Below are positions 6,063 to 10,392 of a DNA stretch of 25,660 nucleotides, piece by piece. Below the pieces are notes generated by a model. It saw nothing but the letters and a program-made list of their open reading frames with translations, was not told the origin of the DNA and made no database searches. The first letter of the stretch is position 1. Every line of letters begins with the position of its first letter. A program made the translations under genes and the position numbers. Where the stretch lies: IMG/VR virus record IMGVR_UViG_3300025873_000040, positions 1 to 25,660 of that record; one strand, given 5' to 3'. This stretch comes from a virus.

Positions 6063-6120
6063 ACCTAAACCCTTGTCAATACCGTACTTAGGTCAATCGG
6101 GCGGGGCCCGCAAATGCGAC
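6063..6120 (-). repeat. Intergenic cassette copy 2 (short hairpin)
   Basis: The core CCTTGTCAATACCGTACTTA is identical to copies 1 and 3, with arms ACCTAA and TTAGGT that pair. The GC palindrome is truncated (GGGCGGGGCCCG without the second arm). It lies 35-45 bp upstream of the sigma-gene promoter. Confidence 0.8.
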
Positions 6121-6425
6121 ATTGTAGAAAAGAACAAAGGGGACAACTCCCCCGTCCAAAAACCAGACTCCGCGCCTAGGTCACATCAACACCCGATTTT
6201 TATCATGTATGAGCTTGGTGAGTGTCCACCTTCACAAGAGAGTTATTCCGTCCAGTTAGGATTACTAAGCCTTTCCTTCTGGCATCTTGAATGCTTCCCC
6301 TCCACGGTGAGGATGATTGAAAAAAAACCGTGGAGGACGCTCAGAGCCTGTTAGCCTATTTATACTCGCTCTGTCGAGTGTGGGGAGAGGGGGGATATCA
6401 ACCTAAAACCCTCCCCCCCAAACCG
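6121..6425 (-). other. Structured non-coding stretch downstream of the 70-aa gene
   Basis: No convincing gene is seen on either strand. On the minus strand it contains a G-run/C-run hairpin (about 6384-6420), a T4-late-like TATAAATAGG (about 6355-6364), a perfect 9-bp hairpin CCTCCACGG/CCGTGGAGG (arms near 6300-6335, with eight T in the loop) and a terminator-like GGGGGAGTTGTCCCC followed by TTTGTTCTTTT (about 6127-6153). It may be a long 3' UTR or a small-RNA locus. Confidence 0.4.
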
Positions 6426-6638
6426 TCAGACGCTAAAGCTCATCGGGTTTTTGCTTGCCGTTCCTGCGTTGTTCCAAACTTCCACGCAATGCTTACGCTT
6501 GCCAGAGGCTACGATATTGCCAGAGCGTCCAGCGATAAAGTAGTGGTTGGAGGTTCCGTTGCCGCTCAGACGATACATCGTCCAGTTGGAATTGGAGTAG
6601 CCAGAGACGGGGGAGATAAAGTTATTCAGATTCAGCAT
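6426..6638 (-). CDS. Hypothetical protein, 70 aa
   Basis: A 70-aa Asn/Ser-rich protein (MLNLNNFISPVSGYSNSNW...). I chose ATG 6638 rather than the frame's upstream ATG at 6713 because AAAGGA lies 9 nt before it and the longer form would overlap the neighbour by about 90 nt. The remaining overlap with the upstream gene is 17 nt. Several Asn-Gly and Ser-Gly turns with alternating strands (TMYRLSG, HYFIAGR, NIVASGKRK) suggest a small beta fold. No family recognised. Confidence 0.55.
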   Translation of the reverse strand: MLNLNNFISPVSGYSNSNWTMYRLSGNGTSNHYFIAGRSGNIVASGKRKHCVEVWNNAGTASKNPMSFSV

Positions 6639-7119
6639 GGGAGCTATCCTTTTGAGTTGAAGTAGAAAGAGACTTGCGTTGGTTGTGCGCTTGACCGTAC
6701 TTGATCGTTGCATCTTCCAACACGGGAGAGGTAGGTATACTAGCCAGGGTTTCTAGAATATCAACGGAAATATCTTTTCCGCTGAGGAGATCCTGAGACA
6801 TGGTAGCAAGAGCAGAGGAGAGATAATCTTTCCGCTCTTGCGCTTGAGCGAGGATCAGTTCTGCAAGATCCTCTGCTGCGGTGATTTCTTCAAGCCACGC
6901 TTCGTGCTTTGCAGCGCGTGACTCAAAAGATTGGGGACCAGCACCCAAGCCACGCTGGGACTCGGTGATAGCTGCGGAGTTTTCCTTGATGGCATCCACG
7001 ATGGGAGCCAGTTCGGGCGATTGTTTAGCTTGATCGAGAGCAGCCTTCTCACGCAGTTTGGTGAGACGGGCTTCTGATTCCTCGATCAGTTCTTGGGCAC
7101 TTCTTCGGGTGCGACTCAT
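6622..7119 (-). CDS. Coiled-coil hypothetical protein, 165 aa
   Basis: A 165-aa, Glu/Ala-rich, helical protein (MSRTRRSAQELIEESEARLTK...). Heptad-like spacing over about residues 8-32 and 70-105 suggests coiled coil. The C-terminus is Ser/Thr/Gln/His-rich. A full AAGGAGGT ribosome site lies at 7131-7124, and the promoter TTGATA-17-TAGTAT sits 35 nt further up. Unlike most genes in this block the message therefore has a normal leader, suggesting strong translation. Function unknown; a structural or DNA-organising role is possible. Confidence 0.65.
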   Translation of the reverse strand: MSRTRRSAQELIEESEARLTKLREKAALDQAKQSPELAPIVDAIKENSAAITESQRGLGAGPQSFESRAAKHEAWLEEITAAEDLAELILAQAQERKDYLSSALATMSQDLLSGKDISVDILETLASIPTSPVLEDATIKYGQAHNQRKSLSTSTQKDSSHAESE

Positions 7120-7160
7120 GATGACCTCCTTGGTCAGTAAATGTAACGAATTATAACCCT

Positions 7161-7189
7161 ATACTAGCGTTTGGGTTGGGCCATATCAA
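7161..7189 (-). promoter_or_regulatory. Promoter TTGATA-17-TAGTAT with leader
   Basis: Minus strand: TTGATA (7189-7184), 17 bp, TAGTAT (7166-7161). The ATG is at 7119, leaving a leader of about 35 nt that carries AAGGAGGT. It is one of only two promoters in this block not placed for a leaderless start. Confidence 0.7.
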
Positions 7190-7210
7190 CAGTCGGGAAG
7201 TGTAAATCGT

Positions 7211-7286
7211 GAATCGTCGTAAACCCTTGTCAATACCGTACTTAGGTCAATCGGGCGGGGCCCGCCCCGCCAAATGGGTATTCCTA
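7211..7286 (-). repeat. Intergenic cassette copy 3 (full form)
   Basis: It has a GAATCGTCGTAAACC lead, the core CTTGTCAATACCGTACTTAG, the full GC palindrome (7 bp stem, loop CCCG) and the box AAATGGGTATTCCTA. It lies between the DUF932 terminator and the promoter of the coiled-coil gene. Confidence 0.85.
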
Positions 7287-7299
7287 GAAAGTGAAGATA

Positions 7300-7330
7300 G
7301 AAAAAAGGGGAGGACCTGAGCCCTCCCCTG
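7300..7330 (-). terminator. Rho-independent terminator after DUF932 gene
   Basis: On the minus strand AGGGGAGG (7329-7322), an 8-nt loop and CCTCCCCT (7313-7306) are followed by TTTTTC. The stem is perfect and sits just past the DUF932 stop codon. Confidence 0.85.
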
Positions 7331-7335
7331 AAAAC

Positions 7336-8124
7336 CTACGAGCAGAGCAGAGCAGTTTCCGCAAGATTCCAAAGACCAGTATTCACACGGTCCAAAGCGT
7401 CGATGTTGCGAAGCTCACGCGAAGTGCGCTTGTTCAACTTGAATCCACCACGGACACAGTTCTCTTGGAGAACATTGTAGGTAGTCCAAATGTCTCGACC
7501 ATGATCCTCACCCCGTCGAGGTGCCAGTAGGAGCATGGGGTCCATGTGAGTTTCACCAAAGCGAAGCTCACGCGCACCAACAGCCATATCGGTGCGCTGA
7601 TTGTCGTTGAGATCAACCTGCACCATATCCGACACAGTACCGAAGAAGTTACCAAACGAGTCCGAAATACGATTTACGGCATCGTAAGCATAGACGGGAT
7701 TCCATCCAATGTGCTTGCGGGAAACCTCTTCGCCCACCTTCTCAAATCCAGGAACGCGAATGGTGAGACCATTAGAACAAACCATGGAGAACGCACCAGC
7801 GGAGAGCTTCCACCGACAAGTACCATTGCTGGAGTTGTAAAGAAGAATCTCAGGGAACACATCACGGTTGCCCCTAGGATCACGGAATGTGAGTTCGTCC
7901 GACTTGGGACGGAATCGGATCATGTGCTTATTGTGCATGGGGTCCGATTTGCGAGAGTGGGGGGATTGAGCGTCAGCGACACCCCAGCCCAGATCCTGGA
8001 ATGTATCCATGATCTTTTCAGAAGAGACGAAAGTGTAACGATCAGAGCGTTTGCCATCGTGTCCAGTTGCGAACACAGAAGGTGCGCGTTCTTGGATCTG
8101 ATCGGGAGTGAGAAATGAAACCAT
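7336..8124 (-). CDS. DUF932 phage/plasmid-like protein
   Basis: A 262-aa protein with the hallmarks of DUF932 (PF06067): an N-terminal segment RYTFVSSEKIMDTFQDLGWG, a conserved HMIRFR strand, the core GTCRWKLSAGAFSMVCSNGL, and the C-terminal segment NVLQENCVRGGF that is typical of the family. Such proteins are common in phages and plasmids; their biochemical function is not established, though they are often made early and abundantly. AAGGAC precedes the ATG by 8 nt within a leader of about 30 nt, and a strong terminator follows, making this a single-gene transcript. GC content appears higher than in the structural genes. Confidence 0.88.
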   Translation of the reverse strand: MVSFLTPDQIQERAPSVFATGHDGKRSDRYTFVSSEKIMDTFQDLGWGVADAQSPHSRKSDPMHNKHMIRFRPKSDELTFRDPRGNRDVFPEILLYNSSNGTCRWKLSAGAFSMVCSNGLTIRVPGFEKVGEEVSRKHIGWNPVYAYDAVNRISDSFGNFFGTVSDMVQVDLNDNQRTDMAVGARELRFGETHMDPMLLLAPRRGEDHGRDIWTTYNVLQENCVRGGFKLNKRTSRELRNIDALDRVNTGLWNLAETALLCS

Positions 8125-8156
8125 TGTAATGTCCTTATTGGTTAGAAGTTACCCCT

Positions 8157-8184
8157 ATTCTAGCATGGGGGGCATAGGAATCAA
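8157..8184 (-). promoter_or_regulatory. DUF932 promoter TTGATT-16-TAGAAT
   Basis: Minus strand: TTGATT (8184-8179), 16 bp ending ATGC, and -10 TAGAAT (8162-8157), giving an extended TGC-TAGAAT. The leader to ATG 8124 is about 30 nt and carries AAGGAC. Confidence 0.7.
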
Positions 8185-8205
8185 GTGGAAAGGTAGGAAA
8201 GTTTT

Positions 8206-8282
8206 GAATCGTCGTAAACCCTTGTCAATACCGCACTTAGGTCATTTGGGCGGGGCCCTCGCCCCGCTTTGCAACTTCCTAG
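8206..8282 (-). repeat. Intergenic cassette copy 4
   Basis: GAATCGTCGTAAACC lead, core CTTGTCAATACCGCACTTAG (T to C against copies 1-3), and a changed palindrome GCGGGG-CCCTCG-CCCCGC in which pairing is kept although the loop differs. It ends in ACTTCCTAG, touching the stop of the micro-gene. Confidence 0.8.
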
Positions 8283-8347
8283 TCTGCCATCAAGTTGCAG
8301 AGTGCCCAGATCGTACCCCATAGAATAAGTAAGATTGCGAGGGCCAT
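8279..8347 (-). CDS. Membrane micro-protein, 22 aa
   Basis: A 22-codon frame beginning MALAILLILWGTIWALC, almost entirely one hydrophobic helix, ending in MAD and TAG. It starts 2 nt after the stop of the zinc-ribbon-like gene, with GGAA about 11 nt upstream, and stops at the edge of cassette copy 4. The arrangement matches that of the 22-aa micro-gene at 5178-5246. Function unknown. Confidence 0.5.
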   Translation of the reverse strand: MALAILLILWGTIWALCNLMAD

Positions 8348-8349
8348 TC

Positions 8350-8592
8350 TTACATTTCCGAGTAGGTGCCAGAGTAAGGGTTGGGATCATCATCGTATTG
8401 GGATGCCCAATCCTCAAGCTCCGCTTCCTGAATACACTTGGAATCGGTGTATTCTTGATCGAAATCCCGTGCTATCTGCTCGGAGCATTCGTCACAGGTG
8501 AGATCGTTGCCGTATCGGTTGCTGACCATGTACTGAGGAAATTCCTCACCACACGCATCGCAAGGAATGAATTGTTGAGTTTCGTAGTTCAT
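8350..8592 (-). CDS. Small zinc-ribbon-like protein, 80 aa
   Basis: An 80-aa acidic protein with two CxxC knuckles, CDAC (11-14) and CDEC (33-36), spaced as in a zinc ribbon. The rest is acidic (EAELEDWASQYDDDP). It is predicted to bind one zinc ion and contact nucleic acid or a host protein. The promoter has a near-consensus TTGACA-17-TGC-TAGAAT and the ATG begins 6 nt after the -10 box, so the mRNA should lack a leader. It is followed at once by a membrane micro-gene. Confidence 0.7.
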   Translation of the reverse strand: MNYETQQFIPCDACGEEFPQYMVSNRYGNDLTCDECSEQIARDFDQEYTDSKCIQEAELEDWASQYDDDPNPYSGTYSEM

Positions 8593-8598
8593 GAGTTT

Positions 8599-8627
8599 AT
8601 TCTAGCACCAGTCCGTGGAATTGTCAA
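8599..8627 (-). promoter_or_regulatory. Leaderless promoter TTGACA-17-TAGAAT; stop codon of upstream gene lies in the -10 box
   Basis: Minus strand: consensus -35 TTGACA (8627-8622), 17 bp ending GTGC, -10 TAGAAT (8604-8599), AAACTC, then ATG 8592. The TAG stop of the upstream gene is the first half of the -10 hexamer, so the gene ends inside the promoter of the next one. Confidence 0.8.
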
Positions 8628-8862
8628 GGTCTTTGCTGTCTTCTTCGATGGTGTCCCAGATACCATCCTGGCACACTTGACACATTCCAGAGATCTGGTA
8701 CTCTTTCACGGAGAGGTCATCGGTGAATGAGGAAATTTCAATACCCTCAGTGTGGCAGAGGACACAAAGACCCTCAGCGATAGCGTACTCGCGTGTGATG
8801 AATTTAGGAATGAGAGAATTGATGAGTGCCATCAGTTCGGGTGATTTGTCTGTTGCTTTCAT
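8602..8862 (-). CDS. Small zinc-binding-like protein, 86 aa
   Basis: An 86-aa protein with an N-terminal helical part (PELMALINSLIPKFITREYA) and two CxxC pairs, CVLC (33-36) and CQVC (61-64), consistent with one structural zinc. The C-terminus is acidic. The ATG follows a TGA-TAGAAT extended -10 box by 6 nt. No named family is recognised; such small zinc proteins are frequent in early phage regions and often target host machinery. Confidence 0.7.
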   Translation of the reverse strand: MKATDKSPELMALINSLIPKFITREYAIAEGLCVLCHTEGIEISSFTDDLSVKEYQISGMCQVCQDGIWDTIEEDSKDLDNSTDWC

Positions 8863-8868
8863 ACCCCT

Positions 8869-8897
8869 ATTCTATCAAGTGGTGTGCTATGTATCAA
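8869..8897 (-). promoter_or_regulatory. Leaderless promoter TTGATA-17-TAGAAT
   Basis: Minus strand: TTGATA (8897-8892), 17 bp ending CTTGA (extended TGA), -10 TAGAAT (8874-8869), AGGGGT, ATG 8862. Confidence 0.78.
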
Positions 8898-8920
8898 GTG
8901 CAATGGTAGAAAAGTTTAGT

Positions 8921-8991
8921 GGATCGTCGTAAACCCTTGTCAATACCGCACTTAGGTCGTTTGGGCGGGGCCCTCGAAATGGGTCTTCCTA
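8921..8991 (-). repeat. Intergenic cassette copy 5 (short hairpin)
   Basis: GGATCGTCGTAAACC lead, core CTTGTCAATACCGCACTTAG, truncated palindrome GGGCGGGGCCC, and the box AAATGGGTCTTCCTA. It begins 5 nt after the CCA end of the tmRNA-like RNA and lies 30-40 bp upstream of the next promoter. Confidence 0.8.
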
Positions 8992-8995
8992 TGAT

Positions 8996-9077
8996 TGGTG
9001 GAGGTGGAGGGAATCGAACCCTCGTCCTAACTAGTTCCCATATGGGTCTTAGCTAGTCGAACAACCTTTACACCCCC
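8996..9077 (-). ncRNA. tmRNA-like tRNA-like domain, 82 nt, without a tag-coding part
   Basis: Read on the minus strand, the RNA begins GGGGGUGUAAAGG, followed by UUGUUCGAC, closely like the 5' end of tmRNA (GGGGCUG...GGUUUCGAC). It ends GGACGAGGGUUCGAUUCCC and then UCCACCUCCACCA, like the tmRNA 3' end. All 7 acceptor pairs form (GGGGGUG with CACCUCC, one G-U), the T stem is GAGGG/CCCUC with loop UUCGAUU, and CCA is encoded. Between the two ends there is only a helix (ACUAG/CUAGU) capped by CCCAUAUGGG, in the place of tmRNA helix P2. No D stem or tRNA anticodon arm can be folded. A normal tmRNA is over 300 nt with a tag frame, absent here. An aberrant tRNA or a remnant are alternatives. Confidence 0.6.
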
Positions 9078-9084
9078 GAAGGTG

Positions 9085-9130
9085 GGGGAGAGGCTACGCT
9101 AAACTTAAGGTTTGCGCTTCGCCTCTCCCC
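9085..9130 (-). other. Strong stem-loop preceding the tmRNA-like RNA
   Basis: A perfect 10-bp stem, GGGGAGAGGC (9130-9121) with GCCTCTCCCC (9094-9085), encloses a nested stem in which CGC and AAAC pair with GTTT and GCG. It is not followed by a T run. It could be a processing or stop signal for the upstream gene, or a detached structural part of the tmRNA-like molecule. Confidence 0.5.
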
Positions 9131-9181
9131 TAATAAACAAACAACTCGTAGGTGATCAACCTAACTGCGTCTGCTTATGTA

Positions 9182-9508
9182 CTAATAAGTTAGTTCAAGT
9201 GATTTCGCCTCGTTCTCGTTGATCTTCCCAAGAATGTGCCAAACCGTATCCCAGCTTCTATGCCCAATCACATCATCGTATTCGGTTAGACGCAAGTAAT
9301 CACCAGAAGGTGTGAAGACTGCAACCTCATAAGAGGTTGCCTGTCCAGTCTCGTTCATTTCACCATAAGAGCCCTCGCCCCATAGCAAACTTACCATGTA
9401 GCCATTGTCAAAGATGTATCTGGTAGCGTGGTCTTTGGTCCAGATGGTAGCTTCCCAATAGGTACTGCGTCCTACCTCATAGTATCCTGCTGTTGATATC
9501 TTGCTCAT
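9182..9508 (-). CDS. Hypothetical protein, 108 aa
   Basis: A 108-aa protein with many aromatic residues (MSKISTAGYYEVGRSTYWEA...). Alternating strands such as HATRYIFDNGYMVSLLW and TSYEVAVFTPSGDYLRL suggest a compact beta-rich fold. The ATG overlaps the stop of a 36-aa micro-gene (ATGA) and also lies exactly 6 nt after its own -10 box, so it can be expressed both by coupling and from a leaderless transcript. Its stop is about 100 nt upstream of the tmRNA-like RNA. Family not recognised. Confidence 0.65.
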   Translation of the reverse strand: MSKISTAGYYEVGRSTYWEATIWTKDHATRYIFDNGYMVSLLWGEGSYGEMNETGQATSYEVAVFTPSGDYLRLTEYDDVIGHRSWDTVWHILGKINENEAKSLELTY

Positions 9509-9615
9509 GGTGCTATACTAGCGTGTGAGATCCAGCTTACAAGTGAAAAGAAAAGAAATGCAGCTATGGCATAGCACACTACACCCCTAGCCACTACCTT
9601 ATTGAAATCAGCCAT
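9505..9615 (-). CDS. Membrane micro-protein, 36 aa
   Basis: A 36-codon frame starting MADFNKVVARG, then one hydrophobic helix (VVCYAIAAFLFFSLVSWI). The start overlaps the end of the upstream gene and the TGA stop overlaps the ATG of the downstream gene, an arrangement expected for coupled translation and unlikely by chance. The downstream gene's promoter lies inside this frame. Positive residues precede the helix, favouring a cytoplasmic N-terminus. Function unknown. Confidence 0.6.
   Translation of the reverse strand: MADFNKVVARGVVCYAIAAFLFFSLVSWISHASIAP
9515..9542 (-). promoter_or_regulatory. Leaderless promoter TTGTAA-16-TAGTAT
   Basis: Minus strand: -35-like TTGTAA (9542-9537), 16 bp, -10 TAGTAT (9520-9515), AGCACC, ATG 9508. 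The -35 is weaker than in its neighbours, but the 6-nt gap to the ATG is kept. Confidence 0.6.
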
Positions 9616-9886
9616 TGCTAGTAGGCCCACCATGCATCCACTCGTAAGCCTCAGCAGCCCCGTAACGCTTCCCGTCCTCATCTAGTGGTAGCTCACGCCT
9701 CAGACCACGGAATGCCTCTAGGAGTACGCTCATGTCCTCTGAGGCATCCTCGTTGTATGCTTCATTGAATAGCTCTGCCACCTCAAGTGATAGGTTGTGA
9801 ATGTGCGAGGGTGCTTGATCGTCCCACCCATTGTATGAGTCGAGATGGTCAAGCATATACTGTGTCTGTTCTAGGGTGTATGTCAT
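9608..9886 (-). CDS. Hypothetical acidic protein, 92 aa
   Basis: A 92-aa, helical, strongly acidic protein (MTYTLEQTQYMLDHLDSYNGW...). Helices with EVAELFNEAYNEDASEDM and LEAFRGLRRELPLDEDG dominate. It is the first gene of the minus-strand early block. It has its own promoter with the -10 box 6 nt before the ATG and cassette copy 6 further up. The stop overlaps the following micro-gene. No family recognised; the acidity might suit a host-protein inhibitor. Confidence 0.6.
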   Translation of the reverse strand: MTYTLEQTQYMLDHLDSYNGWDDQAPSHIHNLSLEVAELFNEAYNEDASEDMSVLLEAFRGLRRELPLDEDGKRYGAAEAYEWMHGGPTSNG

Positions 9887-9892
9887 GCCACT

Positions 9893-9921
9893 ATTCTAGC
9901 ATGGTGTGGTGTGTATCTCAA
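9893..9921 (-). promoter_or_regulatory. Leaderless promoter TTGAGA-17-TAGAAT
   Basis: Minus strand: TTGAGA (9921-9916), 17 bp ending CATGC (extended TGC), -10 TAGAAT (9898-9893), AGTGGC, ATG 9886. Confidence 0.78.
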
Positions 9922-9962
9922 CACTACCCAGAGCATTATAATGCAATTTCCTATGCCATGTG

Positions 9963-10052
9963 CGTAAGTGCTTGTCAATGCTATACTTACAAAGACTTAC
10001 AAAGGTCCAACGGAAAAAGGCGCGGCAAGGGTCCTACATTTGGGTCTTCCTA
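9963..10052 (-). repeat. Intergenic cassette copy 6 (diverged)
   Basis: It is recognisable by CTTGTCAATGCTATACTTAC, with arms GTAAGT and ACTTAC that still pair although their sequence differs from other copies, and by the terminal box TTGGGTCTTCCTA. The GC palindrome is replaced by a less GC-rich sequence around CGCGGCAAGGGTCC. It marks the upstream end of the early block. Confidence 0.65.
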
Positions 10053-10120
10053 GCGCATATAGGGACTCTCATTAGTATAGGACCCTTAAAAAAAATTATA
10101 AAAAAAAATTCTCACCAACT

Positions 10121-10128
10121 CTAAATAA
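10121..10128 (+). promoter_or_regulatory. Candidate late promoter box CTAAATAA
   Basis: CTAAATAA stands 3 nt before the ATG at 10132, preceded by a very A-rich stretch (10088-10109). It has the same layout as the box before the tag-bearing gene at 1494. Confidence 0.45.
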
Positions 10129-10131
10129 GGT

Positions 10132-10335
10132 ATGAAGTATCTTACAGAAGCTGGGAGAGAGTTCTTAAACGAGGTTGAAGAAAGGGTTAGACGACCTTTA
10201 ACACGCCCTGGAACTACTAGACCTTCAAGAAGATCTTTTGCTAGACAAGTTAAGGCTGCACAAAGAGTTCAGAGATCTAAAGAAAGACAAGGTGAGAGAG
10301 TACCAGAGACCCCCAGAGTTATTTCCCTTCCTTAA
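10132..10335 (+). CDS. Small basic protein with MKYLTEAG tag, isolated copy
   Basis: A 67-aa, Arg-rich protein starting MKYLTEAGREFLNE followed by V, the same tag as in the 1494-3602 operon, ending in L-N-E at the presumed prohead protease site. The rest is basic and Pro/Ser-rich (RRPLTRPGTTRPSRRSF), ending in VISLP. It is single, with its own late-type box and its own terminator, 6.5 kb from the other members and beyond the minus-strand block. An internal head protein role is inferred. Confidence 0.65.
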   Translation: MKYLTEAGREFLNEVEERVRRPLTRPGTTRPSRRSFARQVKAAQRVQRSKERQGERVPETPRVISLP

Positions 10336-10337
10336 AT

Positions 10338-10373
10338 AAAAAAAGCTCAGATGTTTAAGTCTGAGCTTTTTTT
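10338..10373. terminator. Bidirectional rho-independent terminator
   Basis: AAAAAGCTCAGA, an 8-nt loop, then TCTGAGCTTTTTT: a 10-bp-plus stem with A tract on one side and T tract on the other, so it works on both strands. It separates the + strand gene ending at 10335 from the convergent gene ending at 10393. Confidence 0.9.
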
Positions 10374-10392
10374 GTATCTATTAATTTATTTA

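Noticed and set aside
6055-6665. Plus-strand frames of 99 and 111 aa in the gap and over the 70-aa gene
   Set aside because: They run through cassette copy 2 and antisense to minus-strand genes, with no start signals and rare, uneven composition.
7546-8118. A 190-aa open frame on the plus strand opposite the DUF932 gene
   Set aside because: It lies fully antisense to a recognisable family member and has no ribosome site; the DUF932 frame has a promoter, a leader and a terminator.
8996-9027. A prophage attachment site copied from a host ssrA 3' end
   Set aside because: The 5' tmRNA signature and a complete acceptor stem are also present, no integrase gene is seen, and the genome looks lytic and T4-like.
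9130-9178. A possible tmRNA tag frame (A-D-A-V-R-L-I...F-V-Y stop) just upstream of the tmRNA-like RNA
   Set aside because: It lies before, not between, the two tmRNA ends, and the C-terminus is not of the usual ALAA/VAA degradation type. A permuted tmRNA would need the opposite order.
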